Below, piece by piece: positions 22,299 through 32,648 of a DNA stretch of 64,000 nt. The notes under the pieces are model-generated. The model was not told the DNA's origin. It did no database searches and worked only from the letters and a program-made list of their open reading frames with translations. The stretch is from positions 147,905 through 211,904 of the forward strand of contig KV748291.1 in the NCBI GenBank assembly GCA_001692895.1, in the 5' to 3' direction. Made by a program: the position numbers and the translations under genes. This stretch comes from Cenococcum geophilum 1.58. Taxonomy: Eukaryota; Ascomycota; Dothideomycetes; Gloniales; Gloniaceae. Each line of letters starts with the position of its first letter. Positions within the stretch are counted from its first letter, which is position 1.

Positions 22299-24418
22299 AA
22301 CCTTTTACCACACATGCAACCTTACCAAAAGGTAGCGCTGCACTTCAAAACTTACGCATACCCATCTTACCACCAAAAACAATCAATTTTCCAACTTTCA
22401 AGACCCAATTCCTACTGCTTAGCGAGCTATAGGCGGGTTTAATTGTCGTTTTACCCCCTTTCCCCCAACAGAAAATTCTTCTTAGGGGTAGTCCTAGCTT
22501 GTAAGCGAGGCACGGACAGGAACACCAAAACTACTACTACTACTACCACCACCAATACTAGGGGTCTAGTATTACTACTACCTTTAAACCTAATCTCCCC
22601 AGAAATCCTCTAGTAGGATTAGTAAGGAAAAAGGGTATAAGGATAGTAAAAACTAGAAAACTCCCCCTATAAGATGCCAAGGCCTACTAGGCCTAAAAAA
22701 AAACCTCCTATAGAGACAAGTGACAACAACGAGTCTATAGGCGAAACCCCTATAGAAAGAAATGATAATAGGTTTCTATTTTCATCTTCTTTTCTTTCTC
22801 CTCCTAGCTTGTCTAAGAAGGGAGAGAAAAGAGAACATCCTCAAACTTCTCCTGAAAAAGAAAACTAAAAACCTATAAAAAAGAAACCAATAGCTACTAC
22901 GGATGGCACACCTAGTACACCTATATCTTTTCCTCCCCTTTCTCCAGAACAACACCTATAAAAGCTCTAAAAAGCCTAACCCAGGCATATAAAGGGCTAG
23001 AAAAAGAAGAAGAAAAAGAACAAGTTAAACAGCTAGAGGACTATACAAGGAGTATCCTAGNAGGAAAAAACCCCTTTATAAAAGGAAAAGAAAAAGAAAA
23101 GACAAAAGATGTCCTAAAAGGACTAGTCGAAGAAGTAAGAGCTCTCCGTAAGGAGGTAGCCCCTACTAAAGAAACCTACGCAGAGAGGCTAAAGAAGGAC
23201 CTCCCTACTTCGTCCTCTCTACCCTCCTCGTTACTACTATTTCCTACTCCTTCTACTTCTACTAGAAGTAAGAAAAAGCAGCTACAAAAAAGAAAGCTAG
23301 TCTTAATTACAGACCAAAAGGACCAACTTTTAGATACCTTCTCTATACGAAACAAAGTCAATTAACTATTTGCATTAAAACTACAAGTAAAAAAACCTGT
23401 TTTAGCATCTATAGCTAGAACTAAGGGAAAACAAAATATCCTCCTTATGACTACGGAAGAGTATAATGCGGATTTCCTAGTTAAATATAAGGAAATCTAG
23501 CATAACTGCTTTACCTTTTAAAGAGAACAAAAACTAGAACTATGGGTTTAAATTATAGCCTATAGGGTTCCTACCCTACCTTTCCTAGGAGAAGGAGGCT
23601 CTAAGCTTCTAAAAGAAGAAATTGAGACCTTTAATCCTATAAGGTTACAAGGACTACCTAAATAGATCTTATCTAGTGTAAAAAGACACGATCTATAAAC
23701 CAGATTTGGCTCTATAGTTTTTACTATAGAGAACGAAGAAAAAAGACAAGAAATCCTTAAGCAAAAAGAGATATTAATTGCAGGTACAGCTACTAAGGTA
23801 GTAAAATACCTNAAAGTCTCTCCTACTACGCAGTGTACGAGCTGCCAAAAATTTGGCCATCTAGGAGACAGGTACTCTACTAGGGCCTATAGATACTATG
23901 CAGCTGCACATTTATCTAAAGACCATTCCTGTTCTACCTGTATAATAACAAGCAGGCCTTGCCAGCATACCACCCCTCTTTGCATTAATTGTAAAGAAAA
24001 ACACTTTGCTAATAGTAAAGACTACAAGACTCTTAAAGCTGCTAAACTAGTACGCGAAGAAGATTCTATAGAAGAATAAATCAGATAGGATTCTAGAAGG
24101 GGGTAACTCCTACTAGGCTCTTAAAATGATATTAGAGAGTAAAAGGACAGAAATAAATTGCAAAAGGATAGGGATAGGGGTTAGGATTTCTTATAGTTTT
24201 TCTTACCATTTTCTCATTCCCTAGTAGTTGTAGTATCTTAGTATTTTACTAGGAAACTATAAACTCCTAATTTAGAAGTTTATAAACTACTAGGACATAG
24301 CTACTAGTATATATTAAGCTGCCTAGAAAGGATTTATGTATATAGAACTATAGCGCTATAGCCTAAGGCTGCATGCGCAGTATTGTACGTAGTATAATAC
24401 AATGGATAAAAATAAAAA
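22299..24418 (+). mobile_element. LINE-a: full-length ORF1-only non-LTR element (2,120 bp)
   Basis: Poly(A)-like 3' end (24,407-24,418) and target duplication AAACAGAAAGAT (22,287-22,298; 24,419-24,430). The 5' end (ACCACACATG) matches that of LINE-b, so neither is simply 5'-truncated. One ORF1-type gene and no endonuclease or RT. The 3' UTR has a long imperfect hairpin at about 24,250-24,295. N at 23,061 and 23,812. Confidence 0.8.
22674..24079 (+). pseudogene. LINE ORF1-type zinc-knuckle protein (LINE-a)
   Basis: ATG at 22,674 (MPRPTRPKKKPPIE). The first RIP stop is at codon 65; the frame continues to TAA at 24,077 with a net frameshift. A Lys/Ser-rich N-terminus and Glu/Lys-rich helical stretch (about 22,990-23,160) are followed by a C-terminal Cys/His cluster: CTSCQKFGHLGDR (about 23,837), then CINCKEKHFANSKD (about 23,983). 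This is the layout of fungal Tad-type LINE ORF1 proteins that bind the element RNA. Two opposite-strand ORFs (one at 23,176-23,361) are shadows. Confidence 0.72.
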
Positions 24419-25184
24419 AAACAGAAAGATTAAATTAGACACTAGAGCAGTATCTAAGGCACTATATTAATTATGTATAGAATAATTAGGTATTACTATT
24501 ACTAGTTATATAGTTTATATACAATATAACACTATAAGAAGAAATAGGTACTTTACTATTTAAGGCGAATTATAAGTATAAACTAAGGACCTTACTATTA
24601 CTATATTAAGTAAAGAAAATAAATAGCACAGCTAAGTAAAGAATAGAGACTTTAATAAATCTTTATACAAATCTTATAGAAATAGCTAAGGTAGTATAAT
24701 AAAGAATAAAAAGATACTATAACGCTAAGAGATCTAAGGGACTAGATCTTAAGGAGGGGGATAAAGTATAACTACTATACAAAAACTTTAAAAGTTAATA
24801 ACTAAGTAAGAAGTTAAACTACGTTAAACTAGGACCTTTTAAAATCACGTAAAGGATTTCACTAGTTACGTTTAAGTTAAACCTACCAGCTAAAATAAGG
24901 ATCTACCCTATATAGCACATTATAATGCTAGAGCTAGTATATAGGAATGTTAAGCCACTAATTTATAAGGAAGATACGTATAGAGGGTAAGAAGAAGATA
25001 AATAGCAAGTTTTAAAGATTATTAGTTATAAGAACGTAGATAATAAAACATAGTATAAGGTAAAGTAAATAGGCTATACTAAAACTACCTAGGAGCTATT
25101 AGAAAATCTAAAGAACACTATAGAAAAGGTATAGGAGTATTAGAAGAAAATAGGTCAGGCAATATTAATAAAGAAGGATTACTA

Positions 25185-25790
25185 AAAAATAAGTCACCTA
25201 AGGGGGACCTAGGAAGAGCAACTGCTAAACTACTTAGAGTTGTTCCCGTTACTATAGAAAGAGAGTTAGTTCTCTTATTACTAAGTTCCTATAGACCTTA
25301 TTTTATAAGTTTCTACTCCTTAAAATAAACCTTTTTACGAACTTTCTTAAGACGAATTAAATAAGTAGACGCAGCTAGACAAGAATTAAAGGCCCGTTAC
25401 TAAGCGTTAGTAGCCTCCTTCTTAGCGTTACGTAAATAATAAAGCTCCGCTAAGGTAACGGACAGTTTATTATTAAGCTTTATAGCAGCAGATTAAATAT
25501 AAGACCCTATAATAAATTACTTAAGGAACTTAACGACTATTAAGGATAGTAGGGTGTATATACTTAGCGTTAGAAATAGAGCGAATATCGCAAGACAAAT
25601 AAATATTCGCTTTAGTGCACTCTAAATATAAAGAGGGTTACTAAGATAAAGGACTTGCTAACATAATATAAACCAACCCCTTTTTTATATAATAAGAATA
25701 AGGAGATAGTATAATTTTACTAAGTAATAATATCGCAGTAATGGTATAAGACCGACGAGCTGTAGATAAAAAAGAAGATGCTTTAGGTAT
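25185..25790 (-). pseudogene. antisense ORF of gypsy-A, copy 2
   Basis: Same position and motifs as in the other copies: SYYIKKGLVYI, LECTKANI and LSCDIRSISNAKY on the minus strand, then after the shared frame change KLNNKLSVTLAELYYL, a variable centre, KLIK(Q)GL(Q)ELSNKRT and LPRSPLGDLF. The last Cys of the motif is preserved here while the first ones are Tyr, and copy 1 shows the reverse. Confidence 0.52.
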
Positions 25791-25898
25791 TATAAGTAAT
25801 AATATTAACCAAATTAATTAAATGGACATTATACCTCTAATAAACGACCTAGAGATATTTAGGATCTTTAAGGATAAAGATAGAGAGGAGGGAGATAG

Positions 25899-26052
25899 TA
25901 TTATAGACGCTTTAAGTACAATATTACAACTACTTAAAAAGGAGTTAGAAGAAGCTAGTTGGTTAATATAAGTACGATTTAGGATAGAGCTAGTAGAACT
26001 ATATAACGAGGAATAGTAAGTAGAGTTATATAATATAATCTATATAATTTAT
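25899..26052 (+). repeat. gypsy-A copy 2 3' LTR, left piece
   Basis: 154 bp up to the copia-B insertion. With 31,825-32,093 it makes 423 bp, equal to the 5' LTR. Confidence 0.9.
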
Positions 26053-26225
26053 TATCTAAACGAGGTTGTCTATAACTAATTGGGTTAGTTACGTAAGCTA
26101 AGCAAGCTTAGGAAATCCACCAAATTCCACCTATAGAATAGGAAAATCAATAAGCATCAATAAAAATCAGTTACTACCCCATACTATTACAATAGCATTA
26201 CATATTACCAAAAGTAATACCAACA
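26053..26225 (+). repeat. copia-B 5' LTR (173 bp)
   Basis: Starts TATCTAAACG, ends ACCAACA. Followed by CTAATCAGTAATTACAG, the primer-site-like motif shared with the other copia elements. Confidence 0.9.
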
Positions 26226-26334
26226 CTAATCAGTAATTACAGATTAGGAGACATACCACCTACGAAGAGAGACGAGCTTAATTAGTCCCTACTTATAGGC
26301 CTCTACCGAACCCGTTTGCTAAGGAGTATTAGTT

Positions 26335-26600
26335 AATATATATCTAAAGAACCAACCCCCTAATAGGCCCTTAATTCTTTATATATAGTCTTTAGGTACT
26401 TAAAGAACCAACCCCTTAATAGGCCCTCGGTTTGCGTCTATTACGCACTCTAAAAGGCGTCAGGTACTTAAGGAACTAACCCCCTAATAGGCCCTTAGTT
26501 TTATATTTATTACGCGTTTTAGAACCTAAAAATTAAAACTTAATAAGATAAAGAACCTTAGTTCGCGTCTATTACGCATTTTAAACCCTACAACCATTAC
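26335..26600 (+). repeat. copia-B leader tandem repeats
   Basis: A unit of about 70 bp starting AAGAACCAACCCCCTAATAGG recurs at about 26,347, 26,403 and 26,469, with a degenerate further copy near 26,555. Units include TGCGTCTATTACGCA, a 5-bp-stem hairpin, at about 26,433 and 26,564 and degenerate in between. Confidence 0.7.
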
Positions 26601-26619
26601 ACAAACTCACCCGTTATTA

Positions 26620-29600
26620 CGAAAACCACTATAACAGATATTAGGTAATAAGTTAGAGAAGGACAAAAGAAGTAGGGCAGAGGAATTAATATAGACTCTA
26701 ATGACATTAATATTACAGACATTAATAACTTTATATAGTTTAAGACCTCAGAATATAAAGTTTATAACTTTAAAGCCGATAAACTATAGGAAGCCTATAA
26801 GGATAATTTCCAGAACTTTATAGTATAAATCTTTAAAAACTGCAACCAGACATATATTAGAAAGCTTTAATTACTCCTATAAACTAACGGCGTATAGGTA
26901 AGGAAGTATAGGAACGCCACAGTTCCCAAATTACTATTTAACACCCTATAAGAATAAGAACCTATAGAGTAGACTAAGCTTAAGATTAAAGAGTACATAG
27001 CAGCCGGAGGGAAGTTCAATTTAGGACGAATTAACTACCTCCTTAAGAATAACTTCGCTAGTGCCAGTACTAGTACTAGTACTACCAAAAATCTAATCTT
27101 ACGAACTACCATTAAAACCCTAACCTTAACCTCACTAACCCTATAACTATCCCATTAATATAACCTACCTCATTAAACTAGGGTTTCGGTAAGGAGTTAA
27201 TAAACCTCACAAAGATATACACGGAAGATAACAAGTATAGTAAAGAAGATAATAACTTTAACTTTAAACTTACTATCTTCTATAACCTCTACAGTAGAGC
27301 TAATATACCCTAAGAAGCTAAGGTTAAAGCCTACCCTATAATGCTACGCAGCTTAGCACTTAACTATTACTATACTAACCTTAAGAACGTCACTATAACC
27401 CTCTTATTTAACTAAATCTACGACGCTATACGTAATTACTTTAAGGGACCTAAGTATAGGCGTGGTATACTAGGGCAATAGAACTTAATAACCTTAAGGT
27501 TTATAATAAGCAAAGGCGAGAATACTGGAAAATTAACCCTAGACTGCCTATAGTTGCTTATTAAAGAATTAAGACACCTTTAGCACGGTCTTAACCCAGA
27601 TTTACATATAGATAAGTTTCTTTATAATAAGCTTATTAACGCCTATTAGGAGTTACTAGCGTATTAATATACCTGCTTTAAACCCTCTAATAGCTTAACT
27701 GGCCTAATTAATAACTTACAATCCTCTATTATAACATTCGAAAAGTTAAATAGTAAGAACCCCTAAGCCTACTTTACTAACCGCCGCTATTATAGATAAT
27801 ACCCCCGATTACCTTATAGAATATAATTATCCTTATTTAGCCGATATATATTATTAAAAAAGCGCTGCTTCATCTGTTATAAGGAAGGCTACTAGTTATC
27901 TAAATACTTAAGAGAAGAATATAACAAATTAAGGAAGAAGTTTAAGAACAGACTTAACCGCCGCTTTAATAGGCATGCTAAGTAATATATTACCAAGTAT
28001 AAGGGAATAGATCACAATAATAAACTTAACTTAAAATCTACTAATGACGTAATAGAAGCCCTTATAATTAATATTAAGTTACTACTAGTATCTCTAGCTT
28101 AGGAATAGACTAAACTATTTTTTACCTCTTTCGGAACGATATAGTATAAAGGAGCCACTAATACTATAACTGACTTAGCAAACCAATTCTTTACCTATGC
28201 GATTACCGGCACTAACCTAACTACTTACTATAATAACCTAGACCCATTTACCTATGTTACTACTAGCTAATATACCTCTAATAAGTTCTATAGAGTAATA
28301 ATTAACACTAGAGCTTTAAAGAGATTAATAGTAGGTTATGGACAATACCTTGTATATAGGAAGACCCATAACACCGTTATCGACACCTTAAAGGCTGGCG
28401 CCATTAACGTCCAGTTTAGCATCGGCTCTACCTCTTCTATTAGCTCCGTTATAGCCAATACACTAGTTAGTAATATTGAATTTTATATTATAAAGGCCGA
28501 CATACCCTTCTTACTATGTCTTGTAGATATGGATATACTAAAGGTCTATTATAACAACCTTAAGAACGTCCTAGTTACCCTAATAAAATTAGTACCAGTG
28601 GTTCACTAATTCGGTTACCCCTTCCTATTATAGGAAAAGTTATTATAGTTATTTATAACCTACTTATTTAACTAAAACCCTTACTACCTAACCACTACTA
28701 AACTCTGCCGACTTTACCGCCGCTTTAAATATCTATTGGTAGATAAGCTATATAAGGTACTAGAATACTCTAGCCACAATAATATTAATAAGTAGGTTAT
28801 TAACTACCTTACTAAGTACTGCTCCCACTGCTAGAAACACGGTAAATCCCCTAGATGGTTTAAGTTTATATTATAAGAAGACTAAGATTTTGATTTTAAT
28901 TATTCTATTTTTATTAATATTATATATATTAATAGAAGCCCTATCCTTTATATAATTAATAAAGCTACCAGATTTTAAGCCGTAAGATAGCTATATAATA
29001 TCTCCGCAAAACATACCTAGGACATCCTACGACTCTACTGGATAAACACCTACATTAGACCACCTAACTACATTACCCACAACGCTAGGAAGAACTTCGT
29101 AAGTAAGGAATTTCAATAGTACGCTATAGCAATAGCTATATTAACTAAGAGCGTCCTAGTAGAAGCTTACTAGTTTATTAAAATAGTAGAAAGAGCTTAT
29201 TTAACTCTACGCTAAGTATACTAGATAATTATAGAGGAGCTATAGGACTTAGGAATAACTAAAGAACTGGCTTTATAAATAGCGGTAAAGGCTGCTAATA
29301 ATATAGCTGGCCCAGATAGCTTAGTCCTAATACTTCTCATTTTTAGTGCCTACCCTTAAATAAGTAAACTTAACCTATTAGCACCCTCTATTATATAGTA
29401 AGCGGTAGCTATAAAGAAGACAATAAAGGAGATTATAAGGATTAGGGTAAAGAAACAAGTTAATAATACACTAAACTAATAAAACGGTCTATCTGTCACT
29501 ATAATCTATAACCTCCCCCTTAACTTAGATGTACTTATATAGCGTAAAGGCAATACTAGACAAAGCGGCAGATAAACTGGCCTATTTAAGTTACTCGGAA

Positions 29601-31470
29601 TTAACGGAGAGATATATAAGGTATAGCTCCCTAGTAGACCTACCAACTTTAGGACCATAGTAGTAAAACTATACCTATAACCTAAACTAAAAGAACTAAC
29701 TAAGGAACTAACTAAGGAACTAACTAAGGAACTGGCAGCTACTATACCCCTTTAAAGATTAAAATAGATATAATAATCGCTGATAAAGTCCTAGTAAAAC
29801 ATTATAGATATATTAATATTTATTAACAACAGCCTAACAAAATCTAATACTATAACCTCTAAGTGTACCTTACCGTTATTTACAGAGTCTCAACGCAAAG
29901 AGATAAACGGTTTACTTAAGAAAGGCGTCTTTAAGTTTACTAATATAGTAGACGTTCTAAAAGGAGTCAGAATCTTCAACTCCTAATTTGTTAATAAGAT
30001 TAAGAACGCCGGAATAGATAAGGCCTTTAAAAAGTCTAGACTGGTCATATAAGCCTATAACGACTATAGTAAAGATCTAGTTCTAACATAGTTACTAACT
30101 ATTTAACGTGTTAGCTAGAGAATTATTCTAGCACTTATAGTAACCTTATAAGGAAATAAAAGAAGACCAGCCTTTTTATACCTACACGATATCTTATAAG
30201 CCTATATATAGTCTAGCACCCACCTAAACAGAGACTTCTTTATACGCCTACCACTAGAACTCGGACTAAAAGATAGATTAATTTTAAAAGTTATTAAACC
30301 ACTATATAGTGTCCCAGAAGCTAGTAACTATTGGTTTAATATATACTACTACTACTACCTTAATAAGCTATGGATAAACTAGTTAATATATAACCCCTAC
30401 TTATTATACACAAACAGTAATAGCTTTGGAATTATAGGATTATAGACCGATAATACACTATTTCTTACTGATAAAACCTTTACGGAGGCTAAAGAAGCTA
30501 AACTTTAGGAGGTAAAGTTCCTAGTAAAAAAGAGAGAGAAGCTTACGCTAAATACCCTAATTAAGTTTAATAGAGGCTATATTAAGCAAGAAAAAGATTT
30601 AATAGCCCTTACCTAGGAACGTTAATGCTAGAACCTAAAGCTAGTTACTATAAAGGCTATAGACCTAACTAGCTTTAGAGGGGAAGTCCGTAAGGTAGTT
30701 ATACTAAAGGACTAGTACGTTACTTAAAGAGTAAGAGGAGCTTATATTGCCATAGTCTGCCAACTAGAAGCTGCCTTTAACCTCTCCTTTATAGTATAAG
30801 TTGTTAACCTAAAGGAAGAATATACAAAGCAGCTTAATAAGCGGCTATAATAGTAAATTAATAATCCCTTCTAAGGACTTCGTTTTATACGACTTAATAT
30901 AAGCACTCTTAAACTAATAATATTTACGGACTTATCCTTTACTAATAACCACGACCTCTCCTCTTAGATTGGCTTTGTTATTATACTTATAGATAAGGAT
31001 AATAGGGCTAATATCCTCTATTGGTTATCTATTAAGTGTAAGCAAGTTATACGAAGTGTTTTAGCATTTAAACTATATAGTATGGCTTATAGATTTAATA
31101 CCGGAGCTACAATTAAAGTAACTATTAAGAAAATTCTATAACTTAAACGACTACCGCTTACCCTTTATACTAATTTAAAATTTTTATATAACTACCTAGT
31201 CAAACTTAGAATAATATAAGAGAAACGACTTATAGTTAACCTAATGTGTTTACAATAATTATATAAGAGAAGAGAAATAGTAAAGATTAAATAGATTAAT
31301 GGAGGCAGTAACCCTATAGACGCTATAATAAAATTAAAGCCTTGCTAGGCGTTAAAGGACCTAATTAATACAAATATAATTAAGCTATAGGTTACCGAGT
31401 AGGTAGAGAAAAAAGACATTAAAGCAGGAATAGAGTATGCGAAGATATTAAGCCAGCCGCTAAGGCGCTA
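26620..31470 (+). pseudogene. copia-B gag-pol polyprotein, RIP-inactivated
   Basis: One frame runs essentially end to end. Gag is at about 26,620-27,840 and the knuckle RCFICYKEGY at about 27,862. The pre-integrase part has IPFLLCLVDMDILK (about 28,505). Integrase at about 28,820-29,300 has NIIYINRS (first Asp changed to Asn), HNARKNFVSKEF, and Glu retained in KIVERAY. A linker SRPTNFRTIVVK lies near 29,635. RT at about 29,850-30,500 has LQTDN in place of the QTDD box (30,443). RNase H is at about 30,900-31,420 (IFTDLSF). Nearly all lesions are Gln or Trp to stop or D to N, which is why the frame is still readable. Confidence 0.87.
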
Positions 31471-31530
31471 GTACTAAGCGAGCCAATAGCGATTTTCCAT
31501 CCCGGGGATGGAAAATCGTAATTAGTTACT
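31452..31530 (+). other. hairpin module in copia-B 3' UTR
   Basis: GCCGCTAAGGCGCTAGTA is followed by GATTTTCCATCCC, a central G, and its exact complement (31,493-31,519), a perfect 13-bp stem. The module recurs in element C (about 19,457-19,525) and, inverted relative to element sense, in copia-D (about 53,950-54,020). Confidence 0.8.
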
Positions 31531-31646
31531 TTAACTACCTAGTAGAATTTAGTAGAATCTAAGTGGAATATGGCAGAATTTAGTAGAACTTAATAGAATT
31601 TAGTAGGAGGTGTGCTTAAGCACTATTAAAAACTAAATACTCCTAG

Positions 31647-31819
31647 TATCTAAATAAGGTTGTCTGTAACTAATTAGGTTAGTTATATAAGCTAAGCAAG
31701 CTTAGAAAATCCACTAAATTCCACCTATAGAATAGGAGAATTAATAAGCATCAATTAAAATCAGTTACTACCCTATACTATTGCAATAGCATTACGTATT
31801 ACCGGAAGTGATACCGATA
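31647..31819 (+). repeat. copia-B 3' LTR (173 bp)
   Basis: Starts TATCTAAATA, ends ACCGATA. Differs from the 5' LTR mainly by C/T and G/A changes. Confidence 0.9.
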
Positions 31820-31824
31820 TTTAT

Positions 31825-32093
31825 ATAATCTACGAGATCTATAATAGAGCGAATAGAGTAGGTAGAGTAGATAGAGCAACGACTTTCTTAGGAGTATAGT
31901 TATGTATTTAAGGACCCTTAGTCCCTATCTAGATAGTTCCTTCCTTATAGTAATTCTTAGAATATAATTAAAGTTAATCTATTAGGCAACTACTCCACCA
32001 GTTATTATTACGTTGTTAACTTTAATTTGCATTACCTATACACCTAGCCTATTAATAAGCTTATTATAGTACCTGCTATAAGGTTTCGTTATA
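31825..32093 (+). repeat. gypsy-A copy 2 3' LTR, right piece
   Basis: 269 bp, ends TTTCGTTATA, followed by target ATATT and copy 3 sequence. Confidence 0.9.
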
Positions 32094-32098
32094 ATATT

Positions 32099-32560
32099 TA
32101 CTCTATTTCTAACACTAAGTATATACATCCTATTACTCTTAATAGTCTTTAAGTTCCCTAAGTAATTTGTTATAGGGTCTCGTATTTAATCTACCGCTAT
32201 AAAACTTAAGTCTAAGTTAGCCGCTACTTATGCTAAACTCTATTATTCTACTAAGGAGACTACTCGCGCCCTTAAGGCCTAGTGTTATTCCTTTAAGACT
32301 TAATAAGTTGCGTTTACTTAGTTAACCTATCTTAAGAAAGTATATAAGAAGGTCCGTTCTAAAGAGTAGAAACTTATAAAATAAGGTCTATAAGAACTTA
32401 GTAATAAAAGAATAGATTCTCTTCTAATAGAGAGGAAAATAACTCTAAGTAGTTTAGCAGTCGCTCCTCTTAGGTCCCCCTTAGGTAACTTATTCTTTAG
32501 TAATCCTTCTTTATTAACATTACCTAACCCTTTCTTTTTTAATACTCCTGTACCTTTCCT
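32099..32560 (+). pseudogene. antisense ORF of gypsy-A copy 3, second part
   Basis: Resumes after copy 2 with SISNTKYIYP, then in the next frame FPK(Q)FVIGSRI, a variable centre, KLIK(Q)GL(Q)ELSNKRI, DSLLIERK and LRSPLGNLFFS. The tail matches copies 2 and 4 closely while the centre (about 32,220-32,340) does not. Confidence 0.52.
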
Positions 32561-32648
32561 ATAGCATTTTTTAGGTTCCCTAGTAGTTCCTAGGTAGTCT
32601 TAGTATAGCCTATCTACTTTACTTTATACTATATTTTATTATTAACAT

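Larger units (their letters stand above)
14900..25200 (+). pseudogene. gypsy-A copy 2 pol, split by four insertions
   Basis: Protease with DSR in place of DSG (about 16,678-16,690). RT from about 17,200, interrupted by the TA-MITE at 17,544-18,307, with the active site YLND at about 18,397. RNase H from about 18,800 is interrupted by element C (19,152-21,479). Integrase from about 21,800 is interrupted by LINE-a (22,299-24,418), which landed within the codons around the catalytic Glu (TERLN motif). The chromodomain-like tail is at about 25,010-25,150. Stops are RIP type throughout. Copies 1 and 4 give the uninterrupted order. Confidence 0.82.
26053..31819 (+). mobile_element. copia-B: complete Ty1/copia element (5,767 bp)
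   Basis: Two 173-bp LTRs and target duplication TTTAT (26,048-26,052; 31,820-31,824) within the 3' LTR of gypsy-A copy 2. Leader with tandem repeats, one gag-pol frame, and a 3' UTR containing a 13-bp-stem hairpin. Structurally complete but RIP-inactivated. Confidence 0.92.
11818..32093 (+). mobile_element. gypsy-A copy 2, with five nested insertions
   Basis: 5' LTR 11,818-12,240 and split 3' LTR 25,899-26,052 plus 31,825-32,093, both 423 bp. Target duplication ATATT at 11,813-11,817 and 32,094-32,098. Insertions in order: LINE-c, TA-MITE, element C, LINE-a, copia-B, each with its own target duplication. Confidence 0.92.

Noticed and set aside
23176..23361. 61-codon ORF opposite LINE-a ORF1 and its twin at 33,703-33,888
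   Set aside because: Similar in both copies only because the ORF1 strand is conserved; no independent coding signal.
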